A stretch of 41,824 nt of DNA. Origin: CG2-30-44-17 sp964344725. GTDB taxonomy: Bacteria > Patescibacteriota > Gracilibacteria > UBA1369 > UBA12470. The notes beneath the pieces were generated by a model. The model was not told the DNA's origin. It saw nothing but the letters and a program-made list of their open reading frames with translations, and ran no database searches. Position numbers and translations under genes: made by a program. The stretch lies in the NCBI GenBank assembly GCA_964344725.1, contig CAYFOI010000010.1:1-41824 (forward strand), in the 5' to 3' direction. Below, piece after piece: positions 9,301 through 15,906 of the stretch (the first letter of the stretch is position 1; each line of letters starts with the position of its first letter).

Positions 9301-11083
9301 CATCTGTCGTACCTTCCATTGATATTGTAATACCTGATGTACCTTCAGCTTCTGTGAATTTTGCTTTTTGCTTAACTGTGTTGGTTGTGTAGTCTGCAAG
9401 AGTTACAGTGCTTGAACTTGCCTCTGCCGTTAACATGATGTTCGACTCAGGAGGATTAACTGTAATACTAATATAAGCTTGTCCCGGAGCGATATCTGGA
9501 TCGCTGCTTGTGATTCTTAGGCCTACTCTGTAAGTTCCGACGTCATAATATGTTGTACTAAGTGAAGCTGAATTTTCTTCATCCTTAGATACTTCATCAT
9601 ATGTGCCATTACCATCTAAATCCCATGAGTATTGAGCATCTGTTATCGTCTCATCACTTGGATCGTAAGAGCCTAAACCGTCAAAGCTTACTATGAGAGG
9701 AGAACTTCCTTCTTGAACACTTGCTGTGATCACAACATCTACGAACTCGAGATTCTCGACTAGTGCATATAACTCACCTAGTTCTGAAATCACATCTCTA
9801 AGCACTGAATTTGATACGAAAGCTTTTGTGTCGCTTTGGTAACTGTCGTCGTCATTGTTTGCTTCTACAAAGTAAGTGTATATATCCTCGAACTTATCTT
9901 TGATAGTCTTGAGACTAGAACCTACTTCTTTTCCTGCCGTGTCTTCTCCTGTGTTGTTGAATAATGTGTAATAAGAGAATAATGTTTCGTAGTACTCATC
10001 CATCTTTTCGTTGAAGTCTCTGTTCGCAGCTTCTTTTATTGACTCTAACCCATTCGCCACATCTTTATCTAGAGTATCGTAATCACCATATTCATAATAT
10101 GTATCGTTGTTAGCGTAAGCTGTTTTTACAAACCAACTATTGTTGTTTTGAGAATACATGACTCCCCATCTCGCATCGTAAAGGACTTCTTCTGTATAAG
10201 CTTTCAAGTCTGACGCAGCTTCGTAAGTATCGCTGTACCTATCTACTGAATCCATGATTTCTTGAGCAACATCATCTATGATTTCTACATATTCTCTAAC
10301 AAGTTTCACATCTTCTTCGTCTACAGCCTCGTTCTCATCGTAATCATCTGAATCAAAAATGCTGAAGAAATCTAACATAGGTTGAATATCTGGGGCATCG
10401 TAAGTTTCTCCATACTCAACATATGCATATACGTTTGAGTAGGTTGTGAACACATCTACGTATTCCGTTGCTATGTCCTGAAGATCTTCAGCAATCTGGT
10501 TGATATTGTAAACGTCAACTTCATCACCAGTTACTTCATCACCAGATGAGTACATTGAGCCTCCTCGATCGTCCCCACCTCCAGGAGCTTCGCTAATAAG
10601 TGTATTGACTATCGCATACGAAGAAAGAACCACCAAAATACCAATGATCGCATACATGACTGATTTTTTACCTTTGTTCATTTGCTCGTCTTCACCACCT
10701 GCTGTGACATAAAGGAAACCTCCGTAGATAATCACAGCAATAGCTGCTAGTCCTAGGAATGATAGTGCGAAATTTGTCACATTCAGGATGTATTCTCGCG
10801 CAGTTTTTGCTTTTGTCAGACCATCGTCGTAGCCTTCTGCACTAGGCGCTTCAAAAGATCCTTCGAACTCCGTGAAGCTTGTGATATCACCTGAGTCATC
10901 TTCACAACTCAAGATTCCACCAGTGCCTTCTTCCATCCCTTCACAAAGTGAATCTTCGACTTCGTCTGGGACAAGGTCAACTCCGATGTCCATGTCAGCA
11001 TGCGCCACGATAGGCGTCATTAGCATCACCATGGTCATGATACTGATTAGCGTTGCCGCTAGGTTTTTTCGTATACGTGTCAT
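6314..11083 (-). CDS. Giant surface protein: signal peptide, VirB2/TrbC-like pilin unit, about ten PKD-like domains, C-terminal anchor
   Basis: 1589 residues. Signal peptide with AHA cleavage site (about 29). Residues 95-165 form a two-helix unit (TM about 103-125 and 140-163) with the core YGGFLYVTAGGEDEQMNKGKK and AIIGILVVLSSYAIVNTLIS, matching the VirB2/TrbC-like pilin pattern found in the two upstream proteins. Then a Tyr/Asp/Glu-rich, probably helical region (about 185-450) and about ten PKD-like beta domains (about 455-1530), some with degenerate cores and two with DTSVDSDGxGD calcium-loop-like inserts. A final hydrophobic helix (about 1562-1584) followed by RKIN anchors the C-terminus. 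Extremely acidic. Has its own promoter behind a terminator (11107-11141). Likely a long cell-surface fibre or adhesin; the function is inference. Confidence 0.85.
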   Translation of the reverse strand: MTRIRKNLAATLISIMTMVMLMTPIVAHADMDIGVDLVPDEVEDSLCEGMEEGTGGILSCEDDSGDITSFTEFEGSFEAPSAEGYDDGLTKAKTAREYILNVTNFALSFLGLAAIAVIIYGGFLYVTAGGEDEQMNKGKKSVMYAIIGILVVLSSYAIVNTLISEAPGGGDDRGGSMYSSGDEVTGDEVDVYNINQIAEDLQDIATEYVDVFTTYSNVYAYVEYGETYDAPDIQPMLDFFSIFDSDDYDENEAVDEEDVKLVREYVEIIDDVAQEIMDSVDRYSDTYEAASDLKAYTEEVLYDARWGVMYSQNNNSWFVKTAYANNDTYYEYGDYDTLDKDVANGLESIKEAANRDFNEKMDEYYETLFSYYTLFNNTGEDTAGKEVGSSLKTIKDKFEDIYTYFVEANNDDDSYQSDTKAFVSNSVLRDVISELGELYALVENLEFVDVVITASVQEGSSPLIVSFDGLGSYDPSDETITDAQYSWDLDGNGTYDEVSKDEENSASLSTTYYDVGTYRVGLRITSSDPDIAPGQAYISITVNPPESNIMLTAEASSSTVTLADYTTNTVKQKAKFTEAEGTSGITISMEGTTDGNGDPTIYHTLDCGNGEEEYESESLITETCVYPGEGSYTLKAEVTDVTGNTDRYVGTIVIASPAARIESPLFSGTPGMTFIFDGSGSKTDIGNIADYMWTASYNGQEIDLGNTEEINSEFDDPGIYTISLTVTDSSGKQDTDTIDITVESQAPVAKFDYSIPDDSQPGTVHFDAGDSYDPDEGDTISYLWTFDGTEGTDYEFVEGTSEESEEPIVEFEEAGEHTVTLAVSDQHEDEDLRKTTETTDDIMVYSVLDVSLEVQDGVAQQLDDDTGTVEIEFTGESDHAVAYVIEYGDGEEEAQEGSSKKSFYHTYTETGSYSVTLTVYDENDEENSYTKKVYIGNSDSTIAVISLEKDGAPVSSLDVEGNTETVFTFDASESLNTNGTSRDLKYSWDFGDSTLSTEKTAKHTYEEVGTYDITLTVSDEDDPSISSEDTFEITIKEEPPEINALSYSVTSGSMVTPVELDVEVDAVDPDGSISNYYWYYYDTSNTSEKLGAQITTNSSTTMTIGTHGSTGEEKEYAIVVEVTDKAGNTVSSRDEIDEDPTIEVENGENEAPVAEFSASDTMIMLGDTITLSSSSYDPDGDDLTYVWDFEGNGFSDNDETSEATYTFEPTEVGCFEVRLKVIDEKDQSATSDKTMQICVDSLASEPEAAFVYDVMGFDVEFENQSETDSTNGADLYATYWDFDTSVDSDGNGDPADDADSEETDPSHTYEAEGTYTVSLVIYDSAGGSDSVEHSILVADTDPPTAAFSFDADELSVSFSNNSETSEDYVTITSYVWDCDTSVDSDGDGDAENDTDSVSETPTCEYDDYGTYTVKLTVMDSMNKEDFVIREIELEEPIVDIVGYLTTYPEPDPSDEKIHITGDSGTIDISYATNLDDGTGITCWVDKNVYFDTDGDDVRDNDRDLEDEDCTSGSFQDVYYESSWGLVVMMLTVEDDAGNSYSVTKEIIFDSETGATNLFPVSSAQGLVLIMVAAAFALLGASIYTVRKIN

Positions 11084-11106
11084 TTTTGTGGTTTTTATAT
11101 CTATTA

Positions 11107-11141
11107 ATTATACCAAAAAAGCCTTCTCTTTTCAAGAGGCT
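11107..11141 (-). promoter_or_regulatory. Intrinsic terminator with an embedded promoter for the giant PKD gene
   Basis: Read on the minus strand, AGCCTCTT-GAA-AAGA-GAA-GGCT followed by T6 (hairpin 11120-11141) looks like an attenuating terminator after the 320-aa gene. The same DNA contains TTGAAA (11130-11135), 17-nt spacer and TATAAT (11107-11112) with an extended TGG: a strong promoter whose -35 sits inside the hairpin. This would insulate but still reinitiate transcription for the 1589-aa gene. Confidence 0.6.
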
Positions 11142-11166
11142 AGATGCTGCTTTTTTATAAAATCAT

Positions 11167-12129
11167 TTAAGCGTCTATTCCGATGACCGTGTTTGCTATG
11201 GCAAAGGCTGCTCCTGCAAGCAATATTCCTAGGATAGCCCCCATAATAATCTTCTTTGCTTTTCCAGTGTTTTCTTCGCTTACGCCCCCTGTTAGATACA
11301 TATAACCACCCGCTACCAAAGCACCTACAGAGATCAATCCGATCAATCCAGACAAGAAATTGGTAATACTAGCCATGAGTAATTTCCCTTGCGATATTCC
11401 AAGTTCTACACCTTCACCTGGCTTGTATGGGAACAGGATATCTTTTACAAGTAATTCTGAAACTCCAATCATTACAAGACCTATAAGCGACCAGAAAATA
11501 TGATTTTTCGCACCATTTACTTCTTCCTCACTGTAAGAACCTGCGATCATACGAACACCATCGTAAGAGATCGCCCATACGGCTAGTGCTGCTACAAATA
11601 TTTCTAACAATGTATATAAGCCTTCTATCGCTTGGTTTGCCCTGTCTCCGAACTCAAGAGCTTGTTCTTCGTCTCCGGAAAGTATTTCTCCCTCTTCTCC
11701 AAAGAACATTTCTTTCACTATCGTGTCTGCCATAAATATCAATATCAAACCTGTGATAGCCCAGAAAAAGTACTCTTTTTGTTTATTAATTTCTTCGTCA
11801 GATCCTTCACCTGCTGTAAGCAATCTAAAAGCGGAGATAAGCATAAATAACACTGCAATTCCTCCTAGAATATATTTTGCAAAATCTAGAGTGTAATATA
11901 TCGCACTTGTTATTCCTGTAAGACCTTCTCCTTCGTATGCCTGACCATGTTCTTCACCTGATTCGTCATAACCTGGCAACTCAACTGTATCACCCACGTT
12001 TTCTAACATATCGCTGTAACCAATTGCAGCAGCATCTGGCACTAAGCTCACAAATTGCATGATTGTCAGCCCTGCGACTGCTAGGACTATAAATGTTGCG
12101 TATTTTTTGATTTCTTTAAATTTGTCCAC
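11167..12129 (-). CDS. Membrane protein with three tandem VirB2/TrbC-like pilin helix hairpins
   Basis: 320 residues with an N-terminal signal/TM segment and three copies of a unit of the form TM - [small/aromatic]...TGG-S-D/E-E-x-x-K-x-K/H - TM - I/T-V-hydrophobic. Unit cores visible: FRLLTAGEGSDEEINKQKEY, VRMIAGSYSEEEVNGAKNH and GYMYLTGGVSEENTGKAKK, each followed by a second helix (FFWAITGLILIFMADTIV, IFWSLIGLVMIGVSELLV, IIMGAILGILLAGAAFAI). Single units of this kind are known as type IV secretion pilin-like domains; a threefold fusion is unusual. Overlaps the upstream paralogue by 14 nt. Probably an inner-membrane or pilus-base component acting with the PKD proteins; role inferred. Confidence 0.8.
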   Translation of the reverse strand: MDKFKEIKKYATFIVLAVAGLTIMQFVSLVPDAAAIGYSDMLENVGDTVELPGYDESGEEHGQAYEGEGLTGITSAIYYTLDFAKYILGGIAVLFMLISAFRLLTAGEGSDEEINKQKEYFFWAITGLILIFMADTIVKEMFFGEEGEILSGDEEQALEFGDRANQAIEGLYTLLEIFVAALAVWAISYDGVRMIAGSYSEEEVNGAKNHIFWSLIGLVMIGVSELLVKDILFPYKPGEGVELGISQGKLLMASITNFLSGLIGLISVGALVAGGYMYLTGGVSEENTGKAKKIIMGAILGILLAGAAFAIANTVIGIDA

Positions 12130-13054
12130 TTATGATTGTTGTTACTACTGCGAAAGCTCCATAAATTATCAGAGCTCCTATAACTGAGTTCATTAGAATC
12201 TTTTTTGCTTTTCCGGCTTTTTCTTCATCGCCACCTGCCATCGCATACATCAAACCTCCTCCGACCATACCAAGTACCATTAATGGCCCTACAAATGTCA
12301 CCATAAAGTTTGTAATGGCTACTATCTCGGAAACACCAGCTTTTGCATCAATACTTACAACAGCCATGTTATCGCTTGTGTCTTCGGTAACTTTAAACAG
12401 TACTTTTTTTACAACAAAATCCCCAATAATTACGAAAAATATCGCCACAAAACCACCTATTAAGTTTTTCTTCTCACGAGTTACATTCTCTTCACTACCA
12501 CCTGACGTAATCATCACCATACCGGATCTAACTATTGTAAACACCGCAATACTTCCAAGTATGTATTTGAGGAATGTAATTACAAGTGTTGCTCTACTAT
12601 CAAATATTTCCGCACGCTCCAGAATTGTCTCTTCACTACCTAAGAAGCTGCCATCGCTGAAGTCAAAGACCTCGGATAGTGATGCCGATATACTTATTAA
12701 TGCCAAACCTATGATACCCCATATTAATGCTCTCTTTTGCTTTGAAACTGTTTCTTCGTTCCTGCCTGAAATCACAAAAACAAATCCATACATTACAATC
12801 AGTGCAATACCAACCGCCCCCATTATGATCTTAAGCGGCCCCATCAGTGATTCCAAAAGACTGCTAGCCTGCTCCACACTGGTATCACCTTCTGGGTCAG
12901 GCACACCTCCAAAATTCTCTGCATCTGGCAGATCTATAAACGCTGCATCTGCCGAGATTGGCGATGTCAAAATCAAGTATATAATCACACCGATTAAAAT
13001 CGCGGCTACGATGAGCGCTTTTAAATAAGAATGTTTTTTTGTTCTTTTGCGCAT
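12116..13054 (-). CDS. Paralogous membrane protein with three tandem VirB2/TrbC-like pilin helix hairpins
   Basis: 312 residues; first gene of the surface operon. Basic N-terminus and TM about 12-35, then three helix-hairpin units with cores FVFVISGRNEETVSKQKRA, MVMITSGGSEENVTREKKN and GLMYAMAGGDEEKAGKAKK, each leading into a second hydrophobic helix. Same domain order as the next gene, so the two arose by duplication; the third unit of each is the most similar to canonical single-unit pilin proteins. The operon promoter lies 36-64 nt upstream on the minus strand. Might form a heteromeric membrane platform with its paralogue; no VirB4-like ATPase is present in this window, so a complete secretion system cannot be claimed. 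Confidence 0.8.
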   Translation of the reverse strand: MRKRTKKHSYLKALIVAAILIGVIIYLILTSPISADAAFIDLPDAENFGGVPDPEGDTSVEQASSLLESLMGPLKIIMGAVGIALIVMYGFVFVISGRNEETVSKQKRALIWGIIGLALISISASLSEVFDFSDGSFLGSEETILERAEIFDSRATLVITFLKYILGSIAVFTIVRSGMVMITSGGSEENVTREKKNLIGGFVAIFFVIIGDFVVKKVLFKVTEDTSDNMAVVSIDAKAGVSEIVAITNFMVTFVGPLMVLGMVGGGLMYAMAGGDEEKAGKAKKILMNSVIGALIIYGAFAVVTTIISGQI

Positions 13055-13089
13055 TTAGTTATGCGTGTTTTTGATTTTTCTTTCTATAC

Positions 13090-13118
13090 ATTTTACCATT
13101 TTTTGCCTTTCTGATCAA
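13090..13118 (-). promoter_or_regulatory. Promoter of the pilin/PKD surface operon
   Basis: On the minus strand, TTGATC (13113-13118), 17-nt spacer, TAAAAT (13090-13095) with an extended TGG. It is the only good match in the 183-nt gap between the divergent surface operon and secE. The rest of that gap is AT-rich, with TAG-rich sequence just before secE. Confidence 0.5.
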
Positions 13119-13237
13119 ACTTTCTATTGCTTTTTTCCGGGTGTTTTTCTAAAATTCGTGTGCAGATCTTGTCCGGGAGGTTTTTTGGAGGTAGATTAGG
13201 TAGCAGATAATAGTATAGATTTAAACCTTAAATAAAT

Positions 13238-13432
13238 ATGGCAAATAAATTAGTTCAATATTTCAAAGATAGTTTCTCTGAGCTTGGCAAGGTTACATGG
13301 CCTACGAAGAATCAAGCTGTGCTTCTTACAGTTGTAGTAATTGCATTCTGTGTTGTGTTTGCTGGTTTTTTGGGAGCCATTGATTATGTTTTTGGCCTTG
13401 GTCTTAAGGAGCTTCTTAACTTAGCTAGTTAG
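13238..13432 (+). CDS. secE: Preprotein translocase subunit SecE
   Basis: 64 residues, the short bacterial form with one membrane helix. The conserved amphipathic segment FKDSFSELGKVTWPTKNQA precedes the TM helix (about 27-52, VLLTVVVIAFCVVFAGFLGAI). SecE clamps SecY in the SecYEG channel. Directly upstream of nusG, the universal gene order. Start is ATG after AAATAAAT with no Shine-Dalgarno. Its stop codon is the first unit of a TAG heptamer array. Confidence 0.95.
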   Translation: MANKLVQYFKDSFSELGKVTWPTKNQAVLLTVVVIAFCVVFAGFLGAIDYVFGLGLKELLNLAS

Positions 13433-13460
13433 TCAGTAGGACTTAGTCAGTAGTCAGTAA
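13430..13460 (+). repeat. TAG-heptamer array starting at the secE stop
   Basis: Units TAGTCAG, TAGGACT, TAGTCAG, TAGTCAG, then TAA. Stop triplets at 13430, 13437, 13444, 13451 and 13458, spaced exactly 7 nt, so all three reading frames are closed within 17 bases of the secE stop. Confidence 0.85.
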
Positions 13461-13496
13461 TTCATTTTATATTTCAAATATTAACATCCTATAAAT

Positions 13497-14042
13497 ATGG
13501 CAAAACAAGCTAAAGGTACAGGTCGTAATTGGTATGTAGTTCATACTTATTCAGGTTATGAAGATGCTGTACGAGAAGCTTTGATTCAGAGAATCGAGTC
13601 TATGAACATGCAGGATAAGATCTTTGATGTTGTTGTTCCGAAAGAGACTCAAATTGTCATTAAGAAGGGTGAGCCAAAGACTGAAAAGAAACGTCTTTTC
13701 CCGGGTTATGTTCTCGTAGATATGATTGTAGACGATGAGTCTTGGTATGTCGTTCGTAATACTCCGAATGTTACTGGTTTCGTAGGTTCAGGTACTATTC
13801 CAGTTCCTGTTTCTGAAGAAGAGTTCAAGGTTATTCGCAGACATATGGGTCAAGCTGAGCCTAAGTTCAAAATCGACTTCGCTAACGGCGACCATGTTGT
13901 TGTACTTGATGGACCTTTTGCTAATTATGAAGGAATCATCAGCAATGTTGATGAAGAGAAAGGTAAAGTTAAGGTGCTTATTACTATCTTTGGACGTGAG
14001 ACACCTGTGGAGCTTGAGTTTACGCAGATTAAGAAGAAATAG
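13497..14042 (+). CDS. nusG: Transcription termination/antitermination factor NusG
   Basis: 181 residues. N-terminal NGN domain starts at NWYVVHTYSGYEDAVREAL with FPGYVLVDMIVDDESWYVVRNTPNVTGFVGSG; C-terminal KOW domain at about 128-160 (GDHVVVLDGPFANYEGIISNV) followed by VLITIFGRETPVELEFTQIKK. NusG binds RNA polymerase, aids Rho and couples transcription to translation. Follows secE by 64 nt. Normally rplK follows directly; here three other genes intervene. Confidence 0.96.
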   Translation: MAKQAKGTGRNWYVVHTYSGYEDAVREALIQRIESMNMQDKIFDVVVPKETQIVIKKGEPKTEKKRLFPGYVLVDMIVDDESWYVVRNTPNVTGFVGSGTIPVPVSEEEFKVIRRHMGQAEPKFKIDFANGDHVVVLDGPFANYEGIISNVDEEKGKVKVLITIFGRETPVELEFTQIKKK

Positions 14043-14064
14043 CTGTTTAGCTTGTAGCTTGTAG
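14040..14064 (+). repeat. TAG-repeat array starting at the nusG stop
   Basis: TAG at 14040, 14048, 14055 and 14062 (spacing 8, 7, 7), unit TAGCTTG. The same unit occurs after rpsT and, as an 8-mer, at 38672. Confidence 0.75.
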
Positions 14065-14112
14065 GGGACGTGGTTTTTTGGTATTTTTTGAGCACATTTA
14101 TCAAAAACAAAT

Positions 14113-14736
14113 ATGAAAAAGTTTACTATTTTTACGATAATCTTCTCGGCGATTGTTATTATTACTGTTGGAGAGCTTGTTGTGCACGACTATTTGGATC
14201 GGCACAGTGATGATGAGAGCGAGGTAGTACCAAGTAGTGATGAGTCTGAAGTGGCAAGTACTGAGGAGGAAGTTTCTGTAGAAGACGTTTCTGTTGTTGA
14301 AGATCAAGCGACAACAAGTTATTTGGCTAGTTTGGATTATGCTTCTTATGGTTTTGCGGCTGAGTATGAGCTAAAGGGCAAGAATTTCCCTGATAGCGTG
14401 TTTTATTTACTTGAGTTCGATGATGATAGCGCCGAGACCCTATATTATGAACTTTTTGAAGGTGAAACTTATGTGAGTGGTCTTTATGAGATTGTTTGCT
14501 CAGATCCAACTGAGGCTTTTACGATTTATACCGATCTTAAGCAAAGCGGTCTCGATCAGACTGACAGTGGTGAAGTCAATGAGGTGAACAACTACGGAGA
14601 AGCTTCTTTCTATTTTAATCATGCTGTTAAGACCACTAGTGTCTTCCTTGTTGTTCTGAAAGAGAATCGAGTTTATGCCTTTACATATGGTCATTCGTAT
14701 CATGACCAGTTTAAGGAGCTTTTCGCTGCGTTTTAG
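14113..14736 (+). CDS. Exported or membrane-anchored orphan protein
   Basis: 207 residues. N-terminal TM/signal anchor about 3-23 (FTIFTIIFSAIVIITVGELVV), an acidic Ser/Glu/Val-rich linker about 30-65, then a globular domain about 70-207 rich in aromatic residues with a single cysteine. No family recognised. It lies 70 nt after nusG and 23 nt before the nucleotidyltransferase gene, in the place where rplK normally begins. Probably the extracytoplasmic face of a small anchored protein. Confidence 0.65.
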   Translation: MKKFTIFTIIFSAIVIITVGELVVHDYLDRHSDDESEVVPSSDESEVASTEEEVSVEDVSVVEDQATTSYLASLDYASYGFAAEYELKGKNFPDSVFYLLEFDDDSAETLYYELFEGETYVSGLYEIVCSDPTEAFTIYTDLKQSGLDQTDSGEVNEVNNYGEASFYFNHAVKTTSVFLVVLKENRVYAFTYGHSYHDQFKELFAAF

Positions 14737-14759
14737 CAAAGTTATGCTATATTTGATTT

Positions 14760-15248
14760 ATGAATATATTTGAGCAAGTTTTTCGGGCTCTAAATAAGGA
14801 ACGTATACAGTACATTGTTGTAGGTGGTGTTGCCGTTAATTTGCATGGCTATGCTAGATTTACTGGTGATCTTGATCTTTTGGTACTTTTAGATGAGAAA
14901 AATTTGATCAAAATGGACAAAGTTATGAAGATTCTTGGTTATACTGAAAGACTGCCTGTTTCCATTTTGGAACTCAAAGACGAAAAACAAGTAAAAAAGT
15001 GGCTAATTGATAAGAATTTAAAATCTTTTTCTTTTACTCCTCCTAAAAACAATCCGCTTCAAATTGATATTGTAATAGAAGAGTCTCTTAAATTTGACTC
15101 CGTTAAGAAGAAAAAAATCACCAAACGCATCAACAACGTATCCATACCTGTTATTTCGATACAAGATCTGATAAAAATGAAGCGTAAAGCTAATCGTAGT
15201 CAGGACCTGATGGATTTAGAAGCACTTATTAAACTGGAAGGATTATGA
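14760..15248 (+). CDS. Nucleotidyltransferase-fold protein, AbiEii/DUF6036-like
   Basis: 162 residues. N-terminal region YIVVGGVAVNLHGYARFTGDLDLLV (about 18-42) has the polymerase-beta superfamily pattern: glycine pair G22-G23 and the metal-binding pair D38-x-D40, in the form typical of AbiEii-like and DUF6036 nucleotidyltransferases. A later segment (SIQDLIKMKRKANRSQDLMDLEAL) matches the K-R-x-x-x-R-x-x-D-L-x-D family tail. Related proteins are often one half of toxin-antitoxin-like pairs that modify tRNA or protein. Its TGA stop overlaps the ATG of a 47-aa gene (ATGA), so the two are translated together. Activity and target are inferred. Confidence 0.8.
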   Translation: MNIFEQVFRALNKERIQYIVVGGVAVNLHGYARFTGDLDLLVLLDEKNLIKMDKVMKILGYTERLPVSILELKDEKQVKKWLIDKNLKSFSFTPPKNNPLQIDIVIEESLKFDSVKKKKITKRINNVSIPVISIQDLIKMKRKANRSQDLMDLEALIKLEGL

Positions 15249-15388
15249 AGAAAAATACAAAGAAGCGTAATAATAAGAAATTCTCCTTGGACATAGAACA
15301 GTTGAAGCATTCCAAGAATGTCAGCACACGTGGGAAGCTTGAATGGCTTGCCAGTGCGCTGTATTTCGGTAAGATGAGGCGGTTTTAG
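15245..15388 (+). CDS. Small 47-aa partner of the nucleotidyltransferase
   Basis: ATG at 15245 overlaps the nucleotidyltransferase stop by 4 nt. The product is very basic at the N-terminus (MKKNTKKRNNKK) and ends in TRGKLEWLASALYFGKMRR. Short proteins with an R/K-L-x-W-L-x-x-A-L-x-F motif commonly accompany nucleotidyltransferases of this type, which supports a two-gene module. The likely role is that of an antidote or adaptor; this is inference from context and the WL motif. Confidence 0.65.
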   Translation: MKKNTKKRNNKKFSLDIEQLKHSKNVSTRGKLEWLASALYFGKMRRF

Positions 15389-15414
15389 CTATTCGCAAAA
15401 TCGCCTATGCGTGG

Positions 15415-15420
15415 TATAAT
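15415..15420 (+). promoter_or_regulatory. Extended -10 promoter ahead of the frameshifted gene
   Basis: TATAAT preceded by TGG (an ideal extended -10), with only a weak TTCGCA at -35 spacing (15392-15397). A second TATAAT lies at 15432-15437, just before the ATG at 15443. Confidence 0.45.
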
Positions 15421-15442
15421 TCGCTCTCTTTTATAATAAAGT

Positions 15443-15737
15443 ATGTCACGAGAAGGAACCTCATGTAGCCCTCCAAGACGCCTTCTTTGCCGTTTCTTAA
15501 GTCTTTTTGTCAGAGGGCAAAGGCTGGGTTGTTGTCAAGCTTCTGATATGAGAGAGGGGGGGGGAGCTTATACATATAAACACTTATGTTGCTAGAACTC
15601 AGGGTCTTGAGGCAGCCCTTAAGAGAGAATTTCCGGATCCTACTGAAGCAGAACTTGCTCAATTTAAAGAAAGAATAAGACCTGTTCTGGAAAAGACTCT
15701 TGCAAAAACGCCTCCATGTGAAGAAGAAGACGTGTGA
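15443..15737 (+). pseudogene. Small gene broken by a 9-G run (frameshift)
   Basis: From ATG at 15443 the frame is open (MSREGTSCSPPRRLLCRFL...) to a run of nine G at 15556-15564. After the run the original frame stops at TAG in 25 nt more, but the frame one base further on is open for 57 codons, with a protein-like sequence (ELIYINTYVARTQGLEAALK...EEEDV) and a TGA at 15735-15737. That second frame has no start codon of its own because TGA lies at 15549. One G fewer would give a single protein of about 97 residues. No family recognised. Could be a pseudogene, a phase-variable gene, a programmed frameshift or an assembly error in the homopolymer. Confidence 0.5.
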
Positions 15738-15751
15738 CGCCCATATTTAGG

Positions 15752-15780
15752 TTGACTTTAACCTTAAAAATCCATAGAAT
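15752..15780 (+). promoter_or_regulatory. Promoter of the rplK-rplA operon
   Basis: TTGACT (15752-15757), 17-nt spacer, TAGAAT (15775-15780). About 120 nt of leader separates the predicted start from rplK, by far the longest leader I can infer in this window, consistent with a regulated ribosomal-protein operon. Confidence 0.7.
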
Positions 15781-15796
15781 CCCTCTGCGCACTCCC

Positions 15797-15888
15797 GCTC
15801 CGGAAAGCGAAGCGGTTACGGAGCCATTTCTAACCTGCCTGAAAGGCTCCTATTTCTAAGGTAGTTTTGCTTCAACTTAAAAGCTACC
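15797..15888 (+). promoter_or_regulatory. Structured rplK leader with mutually exclusive hairpins
   Basis: GCTCCG (15797-15802) can pair with CGGAGC (15819-15824). The overlapping GGAGCC-TTTC (15820-15830, one bulge) can instead pair with GAAA-GGCTCC (15841-15850). Both cannot form at once. A third hairpin, AGGTAG-TTTT with AAAA-GCTACCT (about 15858-15888, one bulge), lies just before the start of rplK. This layout suggests a switch or protein-binding site controlling rplK-rplA; the ligand is unknown, with ribosomal protein L1 or L11 the obvious guesses. Confidence 0.5.
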
Positions 15889-15906
15889 TCTAACCAAGAA
15901 AATATT

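Noticed and set aside
12315..13028. 237-codon plus-strand frame opposite the first pilin-like gene
   Set aside because: It is the antisense of a clear membrane protein with repeated motifs and a promoter; the plus-strand translation lacks recognisable features.
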